From assembly GCF_040049295.1 (NCBI RefSeq), contig NZ_JBDZDQ010000001.1, forward strand, positions 62,001 to 126,000: a DNA stretch of 64,000 bases, read 5' to 3'. A program made the position numbers and the translations under genes. Shown piece after piece: positions 1 through 8,409 of this stretch. Source of the stretch: Sphingomonas sp. KR3-1. GTDB taxonomy: Bacteria > Pseudomonadota > Alphaproteobacteria > Sphingomonadales > Sphingomonadaceae. The stretch's first letter is position 1, and the number at the start of each line of letters is the position of its first letter. The notes beneath the pieces are model-generated. The model did not search any database. It had not been told where the DNA came from and saw nothing but the letters and a program-made list of their open reading frames with translations.

Positions 1-398
1 AGGTCATTGACGCCCCACCCCTTCTCGAAGAGCTGGAAGAGCAGGCTGTTGTCCAGGTCCGCACGGCCGAGCGGGTTGTAGGGATCGGCGCCCAGGTGGA
101 TCCCGGCACCGGCCTCGACGATCCCGGCAGTCTCGTCGATCCATTGCAGGTCGTTGATCTTGTCGAGCGAGAGGTCGAGGTTGCTGCCGGCCGGCGGATG
201 GCGGGTCAGCGTGCGATTCTGCGGCAGATTGTCCACCGGATCGGTGAAAATACTCCAGGCCGTCGAATGCGAGGCCCCGCGAACGCGGATCTGGAGACCG
301 TTCGCCACCGCATATTTCACCAGATTGGCGACTTCGGTTTCATTGGCCGGATGATAATATCCGTCCACGCCCTTTCGAATAATGTGCTCCGCGACCAT
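1..398 (-). CDS. FAD-binding oxidase, N-terminal part (cut by window edge)
   Basis: This is the first 132 codons of a flavoprotein; the rest lies left of the window. The translation begins MVAEHIIRKGVDGYYHPANE and carries RGASHST at about residues 41-47, the kind of segment that binds the FAD pyrophosphate in PCMH/VAO-type oxidases (GlcD, FAD-linked oxidase families). VEAGAGIHLG further on fits the next strand of the same domain. The reading frame is open to the edge. No signal peptide is seen, so it is probably cytosolic. The substrate cannot be told from this half. The ATG at 398 has no strong Shine-Dalgarno, so the start is moderately certain. Confidence 0.7.
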   Translation of the reverse strand, partial: MVAEHIIRKGVDGYYHPANETEVANLVKYAVANGLQIRVRGASHSTAWSIFTDPVDNLPQNRTLTRHPPAGSNLDLSLDKINDLQWIDETAGIVEAGAGIHLGADPYNPLGRADLDNSLLFQLFEKGWGVND

Positions 399-674
399 GA
401 TGCCCCGCCCCTCTTCTATGGAAGAAAGCGCAGCATGTTTTCATGCCGTTTACTTGTCCATCGGCTGGCATCGGAGATTAGTCCGATCCGGGAGTTTCCA
501 CATTTGCAGATAGTCTACAATTGCCGACCAGTGACCTGCCTTCATCTTGAACGACCCCGGGGGCGGATGACCGCGATGAATCTGTACCTCGGCTTACAAA
601 TCGATTCAGCAACGCGACTCAATCGCCGCTCTATCGTTCTCGGCATGCGGGGAAGAGTTACGAGGAGAGACGAC

Positions 675-959
675 ATGAATCTTGCCAAGCTGATTGCCGC
701 GGCCGCCCTGGCCACTGTTGGCGTTGCGAGCGCCGCCACCCCGGCCGCTGCCGCTGCGCCGATCGCCACCACCAGCGTGGTCGCGCTCGCCGCTACGGCG
801 CCTGCCGCGCAGGACTGGCGCCACCGCGACCGCTATGACCGTCACGAGCGCTGGGAGCGCAGCCGCTACTACAATCGTGGCCGCTATCATCGCAGCAGCC
901 GCTATTGCCGCACCGAATGGCGTCATCATCGCCGCGTGCAGGTCTGCTATCGCCGCTAA
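675..959 (+). CDS. Small secreted, Arg/Tyr/His-rich protein of unknown function
   Basis: A 94-residue protein. The N-terminus (MNLAKLIAAAALATVGVASA) is a clear signal peptide followed by an Ala/Pro stretch. The mature part is short, very basic and rich in Arg, Tyr, His and Trp, with YNRGRYH-like repeats and two cysteines near the end. Similar small RY-rich exported proteins are common in sphingomonads, but no function is known to me. The start is chosen because GAGGAGA lies a few bases upstream and the signal peptide begins there. A longer in-frame start upstream would bury the signal sequence. It is followed directly by a hairpin terminator. Confidence 0.7.
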   Translation: MNLAKLIAAAALATVGVASAATPAAAAAPIATTSVVALAATAPAAQDWRHRDRYDRHERWERSRYYNRGRYHRSSRYCRTEWRHHRRVQVCYRR

Positions 960-978
960 GCTAGCCTGAGGAGGCAGC

Positions 979-1015
979 AAGGGCGTCCGCCGGAAACGGC
1001 GGGCGCCCTTTTATT
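979..1015 (+). terminator. Rho-independent terminator of the small secreted gene
   Basis: A stem of 14 positions with one mismatch, closed by a GAAA tetraloop at 993-996, is followed by TTTTATT on the plus strand. The T tract overlaps the TAA stop of the convergent kinase-like gene (1011-1013). On the minus strand there is no T tail. Confidence 0.8.
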
Positions 1016-2408
1016 GCCGGATCGGCAGGCTGAACACGAAGCGGGCGCCCTGGCCCGGTGCGCTGTCCACCACCAGGTCGCCGCCCATTGCGCGGGCGAG
1101 CCGGCGCGCGATGTAGAGCCCCAGGCCCGAACCGCCCGGCTCGGTCGGGTCGACGCGGCCGAACTTCTCGAAAATCTTGTCCTGATCGGCATGGGCGATG
1201 CCCTTGCCCTGATCGGCGATGATCACATGGCCGCGCGCCTCGTCGCGCTCGAGCCGGATCCACACCATCGCGCCCGGCGGCGAATAGCGCACCGCGTTGC
1301 CGATCAGATTGACCAGCACCTGCAGCGCGCGGCGGAACTCGCCGTGGACGGGCACCGTCTCGTCCATCGCCGGCTTGTCGATCCGCACCTCGGCCTGGGC
1401 GGCGCGGACCGCGAGCAGACCGGCGGCACGGCGCGCGACATCGGCCAGGTCGATCGGCTCGTCTGCCGTATCGAAATCGTCGCGCTCGATCGCCTGCAGG
1501 TCGACCAGGTCGTCGACCAGCCCGAGCAGATGCCGCCCGGCATTGGCGATGTCGCTCGCATATTCGGCATAGTCGGGCTTGAGCGGCCCTTCGGTCTGCG
1601 CGCTGATCGAATCGGCATTGGCGATGATCTTGCCGAGCGGGCCCCTGAGGGCACGGTCCAGCCGCTGGCTGAACGAATCGGGGAAGCCGCCGAACGGCAC
1701 CGTCGCCTGGGGCACCGGCGCATCCACCTTGGGCGCGGCGGGCACGGCCTGGTCGAGCATGTGCGCTGCACCGACAAAGCCGGCGAAGCGCCCGCCCGGA
1801 TCGGTGCGCGGCGTCGCGGCGAGGCGGACCATCCGGCCGGTGCCGCGCAGCTCGGCCTTCTGCCCGTCGAAGCGCGCCTGGGCGGCCACGGCGGTCAGGA
1901 TCGGCAATTCGCCGCTCTCGTCCTGCTCCAGGCGGAACAGCCGGGTCAAAGGCTGGCCGAGCATCGCCGAACTGTCGAACCCGTAGCGCGCGCCTGCCTC
2001 GATCGAGAGGAAGGTGATGCGCAGCGACGCGTCGGTTTCCCACAGCCAGTCGGCGGCGGAGCGGAAGAAGTCGCCGTCGCGCTCGGGCTCGCTCGCCGGC
2101 GCGCGCCAGCCCGGCCGCAGCCGCCAGCCGCTGACTTCCAGGCGCACGCCGCCCTGGTCGGGCTCGGCCCGGACCCAGAGCTCGAGGTCGTCCTCGGCAT
2201 CGGCGGCGATCACGTTGCGCGAGATGGCGATGCCCAGCCGCTGCGCCAGCCGCGCCAGCGTGGCGATCTGCGGCACCGCGAGCGGCGCACCGATCATGCC
2301 GCCGGCGCGCATGTTCAGCTCGAAAAGGCGCGCCTCGGCGTCGAGCAGCCGCCCTTCGGAATCGAGGCGCGCGATCGACAGCGGCAGGTTGGGATCGATG
2401 ACGTTCAC
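1011..2408 (-). CDS. PAS sensor-kinase-like protein lacking the phospho-acceptor histidine
   Basis: A 465-residue soluble protein. There is a PAS-like region (about 110-220, DFFRSAADWLWETDASLRIT), a dimerisation helix region (about 245-310) and a complete HATPase domain with N-box NLIGNAVRYSPPG, G1 box DQGKGI and G2 box GSGLGLYI. Where family members have SHELRTPL this one reads DRALRGPL, so the histidine is Arg252 (codon 1653-1655). It is therefore unlikely to autophosphorylate there and may act as a signalling scaffold or pseudokinase. The GTG start has a GGAGGGG upstream and overlaps the stop of the DUF2336 gene by 4 bases (GTGA), so the two are translationally coupled. No membrane segment is seen. 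The role is inferred only. Confidence 0.8.
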   Translation of the reverse strand: MNVIDPNLPLSIARLDSEGRLLDAEARLFELNMRAGGMIGAPLAVPQIATLARLAQRLGIAISRNVIAADAEDDLELWVRAEPDQGGVRLEVSGWRLRPGWRAPASEPERDGDFFRSAADWLWETDASLRITFLSIEAGARYGFDSSAMLGQPLTRLFRLEQDESGELPILTAVAAQARFDGQKAELRGTGRMVRLAATPRTDPGGRFAGFVGAAHMLDQAVPAAPKVDAPVPQATVPFGGFPDSFSQRLDRALRGPLGKIIANADSISAQTEGPLKPDYAEYASDIANAGRHLLGLVDDLVDLQAIERDDFDTADEPIDLADVARRAAGLLAVRAAQAEVRIDKPAMDETVPVHGEFRRALQVLVNLIGNAVRYSPPGAMVWIRLERDEARGHVIIADQGKGIAHADQDKIFEKFGRVDPTEPGGSGLGLYIARRLARAMGGDLVVDSAPGQGARFVFSLPIRQ

Positions 2409-3505
2409 TTCGCCCCTCCGCGCTGGAGGGCGATCAGTGCTGCGCGATAATCGGGATCGAGCTTGAGCGGCGCCAGCGCTGCGCGCGCCTCGGCCGGCGC
2501 GATCGCAGCGATTGTGTCGAGCGTGTCGGCGAACTTCTCGAGATCGCGCCGCGGATCGGCCTCGCTCAGCGCATAGCCGATCTGGGCGACGCCCTCGCGG
2601 CCGATCTCGAGCGCGCGCAGGGCGAGCCACAGCCGCTCGGCAGCGGGATCGAGCACCAGGTCGCGGGCAATCGCATAGGGCACCCCCATCGCATGGGAGA
2701 GCAGCGCGATGAACAGCACGATCCGCCGGTCGCCGAGCGATTCGGCGAACATCCCGGCGAGTTCACCCGGCTGCGCGTCGATCGCGGCGGCGAAGCGCAT
2801 CGCTGCGGCTTCGAGCCGGTCGCCCTCGTCATAGGCAGAGAGGCTGCGCTGCGCGGCCTCGCACAATGCCAGGTCGAGCGCTTCGTTCGGTGCGTCCACG
2901 CGCTCGCGGAGCGCCGCAGCCGTCCACCACACCAGCTTGTGGTGCAGCTCGGCGGGAAGTTCGGCCTGATATTGTCCCGTATCGGGACTTGTCCTGCGCC
3001 GGCTTTCGGCGATGAGCACCGCCATCGCGCTCGCGGCGACGACGCGGTCGGGGTGCTGGACGAATCGGTTGATCAGGCTCGGCCGCTCGGGATCGTCGGG
3101 CGCGCTCATCGGCAGCGCGCTGCCCAGCATCTCCTGGCGCACGCGCGCGACCAGCTCGGCCATCAGTTCACCGTCGCGCAGCAGCCCCGAATTCCACAGC
3201 CGCGTCAGCACCGATTCGCCCGGCTCGATCAGCGCCACCACAAGCACCGATTCGCCGCGCCCGGTGAGTAGGCGCACCGCATGTTCGCGAATCTCGCCTT
3301 CCACCGTCTCGACAAGGCTGCGCAACAGCGCGGCCAGGCCTGCGCGGCTATGCTCGTCGAGCCGGGCCTCTTCGGGCAGGAAGAAATCTTCGACGGCGAC
3401 CATCAGACCCTTATAGGCGCGCAGCTCCGCAGCCGCCGCACGTGCGAGCAGCTCCCGGGCGCCAATGGCAAAGCCATCGCGCGTGCCGACGGGATTATCC
3501 GACAT
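2405..3505 (-). CDS. DUF2336 domain protein
   Basis: A 366-residue, Ala/Leu-rich, all-helical protein matching the DUF2336 family typical of alphaproteobacteria (for example NRFVQHPDRVVAASAMAVLIA and the C-terminal DPDYRAALIALQRGG). It has no membrane segment or catalytic motif. It ends by a 4-base overlap with the kinase-like gene, which suggests the two proteins work together, possibly with the helical repeats as a protein-binding platform. The ATG at 3505 is preferred to a TTG three codons upstream because GAGG lies just before it, although the spacing is short. The function of the family is not established to my knowledge. Confidence 0.75.
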   Translation of the reverse strand: MSDNPVGTRDGFAIGARELLARAAAAELRAYKGLMVAVEDFFLPEEARLDEHSRAGLAALLRSLVETVEGEIREHAVRLLTGRGESVLVVALIEPGESVLTRLWNSGLLRDGELMAELVARVRQEMLGSALPMSAPDDPERPSLINRFVQHPDRVVAASAMAVLIAESRRRTSPDTGQYQAELPAELHHKLVWWTAAALRERVDAPNEALDLALCEAAQRSLSAYDEGDRLEAAAMRFAAAIDAQPGELAGMFAESLGDRRIVLFIALLSHAMGVPYAIARDLVLDPAAERLWLALRALEIGREGVAQIGYALSEADPRRDLEKFADTLDTIAAIAPAEARAALAPLKLDPDYRAALIALQRGGAK

Positions 3506-3541
3506 CGACCTCAAGCTAGCGGAAATGTCCTTAAGACGAGA

Positions 3542-4717
3542 CTAAGCTTTTTCGCGCGTGCCCTCAACCGCCGCAGCGAGCGTCGCGAAGGAATATATCG
3601 CAACTGCAGCAAGGCCGATCGTGGCGAATCCGGCCAGCGCGAAAGGTGCCAGAATCAGCAGGTGCGCCGAGGGGCTGGCCCACCAGCGCCGGGGCCGCGC
3701 GGGCGCGCGCTCGACGAGCAGCTGTGCTGCGGCGCCCACCAGCGCGAGCACCGGCGGCGTTGTGCTGCCGGTCGTCGCGAACCCGACCCAGCCGGTCAGC
3801 AGCACGATCAGCGCGAACAGCGCGAAGATCGCCCATTCGAGCAGTCCGGCGCGCTTGTCCTCGCCGCGCAGCACCGCCATCGCCGCGCCGGTGGCGAGCG
3901 TCGCGGTGCCCAGCAGGGCGACCACGCTGCCGGTTCCCAGCCAGCCCAGCGCGGTGGCGACCAGCGCCAGCGCCGAAACCACCCCGCCGGCGACGCTCAG
4001 CGTCCAGCCGGGCACGTTGCGTCCCACCAGCTCGGGCAGCGCGATCCGGGCGGCGCGGGTGAACACCCAGCGATCGGCCCAGTCGGTGCGGCGCTCGGTA
4101 AGCGCGGCGAGCACGCCGGTATTGCGCGCCGCCAGTCCCTCGACGCTGCGCTCGACGGCATGGCCGCCCTTCAGCCAGCCGGCGGTGAGCCCGACATGCT
4201 CGGCGCCCGATTGCGCCGCGACGCGGAGCAGCGCCGACTGGAAGTCGTAATCCTCGGGCATGTTGGCGATCTGGGCGAGCTGCTCGACCGTGATCCGCGC
4301 CACGCCGGCCCAGCTGTCGCGCATGTCGAGCCGCTCGATCGCGGCGGGCGAAGTGGGGTCGTCGGTGACGAGCAGCGCCTCGCCGCTCGACGTCGCCATC
4401 TTGTCCATCACTGGATCGGTGGTGACCAGCCCATCGGCCATCACCAGCACCTGCGCGCCCGGCACGATCTTCTCGGCGGCTTCCTCGGCGGAGCGGACGA
4501 TCTCGATCCGCGGATTGCGCTTCGCCGCGCGGTTGACCGCCGTGAGCAGCGCCGGCGTCATCTTGCCGACCGCGACGAGCACCTGCTCGGCACCGGCGCC
4601 GAACAACAGCCGCGCCTGATATTCGAGCAACGTCATCCCGCCGAACGGCAGCGTCGCCATCAGCGTACCCGGACGGCCCTCGGCCTCCTCGACAGCAAAG
4701 ATCAGCCCCGCCAGCAT
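3542..4717 (-). CDS. Membrane protein with a nucleotidyltransferase-like N-terminal domain
   Basis: A 391-residue protein in two parts. Residues 1 to about 230 look like a Rossmann-type NTP-transferase fold (TLPFGGMTLLEYQARLLF, QVLVMADGLVTTDPV), but the usual GxGTRxxP-type NTP loop is not seen, so catalysis is uncertain. Residues about 240-385 hold four or more hydrophobic helices, so it is an inner-membrane protein. It resembles the inositol-phosphate or sugar nucleotidyltransferase half of CDP-alcohol synthases, but this is a weak resemblance. It lies 23 bases after the NamZ-like gene and 36 bases before the DUF2336 gene on the same strand, so it is probably in the same operon. Confidence 0.6.
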   Translation of the reverse strand: MLAGLIFAVEEAEGRPGTLMATLPFGGMTLLEYQARLLFGAGAEQVLVAVGKMTPALLTAVNRAAKRNPRIEIVRSAEEAAEKIVPGAQVLVMADGLVTTDPVMDKMATSSGEALLVTDDPTSPAAIERLDMRDSWAGVARITVEQLAQIANMPEDYDFQSALLRVAAQSGAEHVGLTAGWLKGGHAVERSVEGLAARNTGVLAALTERRTDWADRWVFTRAARIALPELVGRNVPGWTLSVAGGVVSALALVATALGWLGTGSVVALLGTATLATGAAMAVLRGEDKRAGLLEWAIFALFALIVLLTGWVGFATTGSTTPPVLALVGAAAQLLVERAPARPRRWWASPSAHLLILAPFALAGFATIGLAAVAIYSFATLAAAVEGTREKA

Positions 4718-4740
4718 GGTCCCGGTCCGTTAAGCCGTTT

Positions 4741-5940
4741 CTATCGGTACAGCAAATGCGGCGCGCGGGTCTCCGCCCAGGCTGCCTCGTCCGGTCTGGT
4801 CCGCACATCGAGATCCCCCGGCTCCGCCGCGGCGTCCTCCACCCACTCGCGCAGGTCAGTCCCACCGTTGATCACGTCGATCGCCAGCTTGTCGAAGACA
4901 TATTCATAGGGGAAGTCGCGCCACAGGTCGTAGCCGGGATAGAGCGTGCGGATCGCCTTGAAGCCCAGCGCCTGCACGCGCCACGGCTGGAATCCCGAGT
5001 GATCATATGCCGGCCCCTCGGCATGGAGGAACACGCCCGAGCAGAGCTGGCCGACATGCTTGTGGAAGGTCGGCTGGAACCAGATGTCGCGCAGCGTGCA
5101 GCCGGCGAGCCACTGGGGCGCAAGCCGGCGCATCTCCGCGATCACGGCCTTGGCATCGATGTCGGGCGCGCCGAACAGCTCGAGCGGCCGCGTCGTCCCC
5201 CGCCCTTCGGAGAGCAAGGTCCCCTCCAGCATCACCGTGCCGGCATAGGCGCGCGCCATGTTGACGTTGGCGGCATTCGGGCTCGGATTGATCCAGGGCC
5301 GCTCGGGTGGCCAGCCGAAGCCAGGCGAGCCCTCGGGCTGCCAGCCCTCCATCTCGATCACGCGATAGTCCACATCGAGCCCGAAATGGGCGATGAACCA
5401 ATGCCCCATCTCGCCCAGCGTCATGCCGTGGCGCATCGGCATCGGCCCGGCGCCGACAAAGCTCTCCCAGCCCGGCAGCAGCGTCGTCCCTTCCACCGGG
5501 CGGCCGGCGGGGTTGGGCCGATCGAGCACCCACACGCTCTTGCCATGCGCGGCCGCGGCCTCGAGCACGTAGAGCAGCGTCGTCACGAAGGTGTAGATCC
5601 GGCAGCCGACATCCTGCAGGTCGATCAGGATCGTGTCGAACGTGCCCATCGACTGGCCCGTCGGCCGGCGGACTTCGCCATAGAGGCTAAACACCGGCAC
5701 CCCATAGGTGGGATCGGTATAGTCCGGCGATTCCATCATGTTGTCCTGCAGGTCGCCGCGCACGCCGTGCTGCGGGCCGAACACCGCCGAGACGTTGAGC
5801 CCGGTCGCGACCAGCGCGTCGAGCGAATGGTCGAGGCTGGCCGTCACCGACGCCGGATGGGCCAGCAGCGCTACGCGCTTGCCTTCGAGAGGGCGACGAA
5901 GCTCAGGGTCGGCGAGCAGCCGGTCGATACCGAATTTCAT
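4741..5940 (-). CDS. NamZ-like exo-beta-N-acetylmuramidase (DUF1343)
   Basis: A 399-residue protein of the DUF1343 family, whose characterised member NamZ of Bacillus removes MurNAc from the non-reducing end of peptidoglycan fragments. Family hallmarks seen: LLAHPASVT near residue 30, FGPQHGVRGDLQDNM, VPVFSLYGEVRRPT, LIDLQDVGCRIYTFVTT, VLDRPNPAGR and the C-terminal AFNRRT-like region. No signal peptide or membrane segment is seen, so it should act in the cytosol on imported fragments. The start at 5940 (MKFGIDRLLAD) is chosen over a TTG at 5976 because the extension is not family-like; no strong Shine-Dalgarno is seen. It is first of a minus-strand run and may feed the AmgK/MurU recycling enzymes encoded near 44 kb. 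Confidence 0.8.
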   Translation of the reverse strand: MKFGIDRLLADPELRRPLEGKRVALLAHPASVTASLDHSLDALVATGLNVSAVFGPQHGVRGDLQDNMMESPDYTDPTYGVPVFSLYGEVRRPTGQSMGTFDTILIDLQDVGCRIYTFVTTLLYVLEAAAAHGKSVWVLDRPNPAGRPVEGTTLLPGWESFVGAGPMPMRHGMTLGEMGHWFIAHFGLDVDYRVIEMEGWQPEGSPGFGWPPERPWINPSPNAANVNMARAYAGTVMLEGTLLSEGRGTTRPLELFGAPDIDAKAVIAEMRRLAPQWLAGCTLRDIWFQPTFHKHVGQLCSGVFLHAEGPAYDHSGFQPWRVQALGFKAIRTLYPGYDLWRDFPYEYVFDKLAIDVINGGTDLREWVEDAAAEPGDLDVRTRPDEAAWAETRAPHLLYR

Positions 5941-6035
5941 GTGCCGCTGGGTGCCGGAGCCGCGCGGGCGACGCAAGCCGGATCATCGCGCCGACTTGTC
6001 GGTTGAGCCTGCGAAACCAGCAAGGAAACGCGTAG

Positions 6036-6542
6036 ATGATCCGATCCATCCTGATGGGCCTCGCCGCCGGCGCCCGTGCAATCACGCCGCTCGCCGTCGT
6101 CGCCAATGCCGCGCGCACCGGCAGGCTGCCCGCCGACAATGGCGCGCCGCGCTTCCTCGCCCATCCGCTGATTTCGCTCGGCACCACCGCGCTCGCCGCC
6201 TATGAGCTGGTCGGCGACAAGGAAAAGACCGCGCCGGACCGGATCATCACCCCCGCAGTGATCGTCCGCAGCTGGAACGCCGCCTTTGCCGGCATGGCGA
6301 TGGCGCCGCGCAAGCACCGCTTCGCCGCCGGTGCAGTCGCCGGCGCCACTGCCGCGCTCGCCTCCTATGCCACCTATGCGCTGCGCATGCGGGCGATGAA
6401 CGGCAAGCACCAGATATCGACCGGGCTGATCGAGGACGCGCTCACCCTCTCGGCCGCGACCGCTGCCGCGCTGCTCCCCTTCCCGGAGCGGCTGACCCAT
6501 TTCACCACGCCCGCCACGCCCGGCCACACCGCCCCGGCCTGA
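6036..6542 (+). CDS. DUF4126-like membrane protein
   Basis: A 168-residue protein with three or four hydrophobic segments (about 5-25, 45-60, 100-120, 145-160). The opening MIRSILMGLAAGARAITPLA and the internal ARTGRLPADNGAPRFLAHPL fit the DUF4126 group of small integral membrane proteins. AAGGAA lies about 10 bases before the ATG. It is divergent from the NamZ-like gene and converges with the DOMON-like gene, with only two bases between stops. The function is unknown. Confidence 0.65.
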   Translation: MIRSILMGLAAGARAITPLAVVANAARTGRLPADNGAPRFLAHPLISLGTTALAAYELVGDKEKTAPDRIITPAVIVRSWNAAFAGMAMAPRKHRFAAGAVAGATAALASYATYALRMRAMNGKHQISTGLIEDALTLSAATAAALLPFPERLTHFTTPATPGHTAPA

Positions 6543-6544
6543 CC

Positions 6545-7204
6545 TCAGCGCGACATCGCCATTTCAAGGGCGAAGCAGGCGTCCGCATGGAAGTCCGGCT
6601 TCCCCTCGGGATGCGCGAGCGCCCAATAGGATTTGGTGCCGTCCGCCTCCTCGATCACGGCGCTGATCCCGAGCTGCCAGGTCTTGGCCGCGCCCAGGGC
6701 CGGATCTTCCAGATGGGCATTGAGCACATATTGGGCGGGCGCGGCCGGCGCGCCGGGAATCTCGGGCATCGGCGTGCTGAGCAAGGTTCCGATCGAGGCC
6801 GGGTCCAGCCCGAGCGCCGCCAGATGCGCGCCCATGCCGGCGTTGAACTGGTCGCGATCGGTCGACGTGATCCACGGATCGGCCAGCTCCAGCGGCCGCA
6901 TCCCCGCGCGATAGCCATCGAACCGGTACGCCGCCCATTCGCCCGAGGGCGAGAAGTTGAACTCCAGATAGGCCCCGCTCTCCGGATCGCGCAGGAACAG
7001 CTCGAAGCAGGTGCGCTGCCACAGGCCATCGGTGCGCGCGGGCCTAGTCGGCGTCGGCAGCGCGAGGGCTTCGGACGGGGCGCCGACGATGAAGCCCGCC
7101 ACCCAATGCCCCGCATCCTGCCAGGAGAGCGAGCAGAGGACGCTAGGCACCGCCTTTGCCGGCGTGTCCGGATGCGGCACCAGCTGCAGGACTTCCAGGA
7201 TCAT
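6545..7204 (-). CDS. DOMON-like domain protein
   Basis: A 219-residue soluble protein. Residues about 45-215 match the DOMON-like domain found as a single-domain protein in proteobacteria (TDGLWQRTCFELFLRDPESGAYLEFNFSP). Such folds elsewhere bind sugar or haem, but no ligand residue can be named here. No signal peptide is seen. The start at 7204 follows GGGGGAAG with good spacing; the longer open frame upstream has no family similarity. Confidence 0.7.
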   Translation of the reverse strand: MILEVLQLVPHPDTPAKAVPSVLCSLSWQDAGHWVAGFIVGAPSEALALPTPTRPARTDGLWQRTCFELFLRDPESGAYLEFNFSPSGEWAAYRFDGYRAGMRPLELADPWITSTDRDQFNAGMGAHLAALGLDPASIGTLLSTPMPEIPGAPAAPAQYVLNAHLEDPALGAAKTWQLGISAVIEEADGTKSYWALAHPEGKPDFHADACFALEMAMSR

Positions 7205-7373
7205 CGCTTCCCCCAACCGCGCGCGTTTGCAATCCCGCGCAGGTACATCGTGCTCGCCCGAAAAGGGTAGCCATTTTCGCCTGCCCCGGTCTGCGCCGCC
7301 TGGCCCGCTGGTGCGATGCTCACAGCGAGGGTCAGAGGCGATCGCCGCCTCACCCATCCCATAGGAGAGTCGC

Positions 7374-8363
7374 ATGCCGAACCCGCACGCCCGCCTGGCT
7401 GCCGCCCTGCTCTGCATGAGCACGCCGCTTCCCGCTTTCGCGCAGACGACCAGCCCGCCGGCCAAGGCACAGGAAACCCCGCTGACCATGGTCGCCGCGC
7501 TCCACACTGCGTTCGGCGAGCATCACGCCCGCGCCGTCCACACCAAGGGCACGATCCTCGAGGGCAGCTTCACCCCTGCGCCCGAGGCCAAAAGCCTGAC
7601 CAGGGAGCCGATCTTCGCGGGCGGCACCGTGCCGGTGATCGCGCGCTTCTCGCTGTTCGCCGGCCTGCCCGACCTGCCCGACAATGACGATGGCGCCTCT
7701 CCCGCCGGCTTCGCGGTGAAGATGATCGCGCCCGACGGCGATGATTTCGACATCGAGGCGAACCAGCACGGCAACTTCATCGTCGCGACCTTCGACGAGT
7801 TCGCCCTGTTCCTCCGCGCGCTCGGCGCCGCCGGCAAGGGCGACAATGCTCCGCTCGGTGCGTTCCTCGGCAGCCACCCCAAGGCCAAGGCGTTCCTGGA
7901 GAGCCGGACCTATCCGGCTTCCTTCTCCACCGCCGTCTATTTCGGAGTCAACGCGCTCAAGTTCACCAATGCCGCCGGCAAATCGACATTCGTCCGCTAT
8001 CGCTTCGTGCCGAAGGCCGGCGAGACCTATCTAAGCCCCGAGGCGCGCAAGAGCGCCGGCCCGGCCTATCTCGGCGACGATCTCCGCAAGCGAATCGCTG
8101 CCGGCCCGATCGAGTTCGGCCTCTACGCCCAGGTCGCCGGCCCGGGCGATGTGGTCGACGATCCCTCGACCGCCTGGCCCGACACGCGCCGGCTGGTGAA
8201 GCTCGGCAGCTTCCGCCTCGATCACCTGCCTGCCGACCCCGAGGCGGCGCAGAAGAGCCTGTTGTTCCTGCCCGGCCAGGTGCATCCGGGTGTCGCGCCC
8301 GCTGATCCGATGCTGGTCATGCGCAACACCGCCTACCCGATCTCGCTCGGCCAGCGGCAGTAA
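7374..8363 (+). CDS. Periplasmic catalase-family (SrpA-like) haem peroxidase
   Basis: A 329-residue protein with an N-terminal signal peptide cleaved around residue 23 (LLCMSTPLPAFAQ), so it is exported. It is the short catalase-like family rather than a full catalase. The distal histidine is in ARAVHTKG (His56). The proximal haem-binding segment near the C-terminus is MRNTAYPIS, with Tyr321 as the likely iron ligand and Arg317 four residues before it. Members use organic peroxides or H2O2 with an electron donor. AGGAGA lies 5 bases before the ATG. It converges with the SDR gene across a long hairpin. Confidence 0.85.
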   Translation: MPNPHARLAAALLCMSTPLPAFAQTTSPPAKAQETPLTMVAALHTAFGEHHARAVHTKGTILEGSFTPAPEAKSLTREPIFAGGTVPVIARFSLFAGLPDLPDNDDGASPAGFAVKMIAPDGDDFDIEANQHGNFIVATFDEFALFLRALGAAGKGDNAPLGAFLGSHPKAKAFLESRTYPASFSTAVYFGVNALKFTNAAGKSTFVRYRFVPKAGETYLSPEARKSAGPAYLGDDLRKRIAAGPIEFGLYAQVAGPGDVVDDPSTAWPDTRRLVKLGSFRLDHLPADPEAAQKSLLFLPGQVHPGVAPADPMLVMRNTAYPISLGQRQ

Positions 8364-8365
8364 GG

Positions 8366-8409
8366 AGCGAAGCGGGATGCGGCCGATCTGTCCCATCCCG
8401 CCTTTCGCT
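8366..8409. terminator. Hairpin between convergent peroxidase and SDR genes
   Basis: AGCGAAGCGGGATG (8366-8379) pairs almost fully with CATCCCGCCTTTCGCT (8394-8409), leaving a 14-base loop. There is no clean T tract on either side, but its place between two convergent stops suggests a shared transcription stop. Confidence 0.55.

Noticed and set aside
96..674. Upstream extension of the small secreted gene from 96
   Set aside because: It would bury a clear signal peptide and run antisense through the FAD oxidase.
7374..8363. Reading the peroxidase as a full catalase
   Set aside because: It is only 329 residues with a signal peptide and the short-family sequence around the haem ligand.
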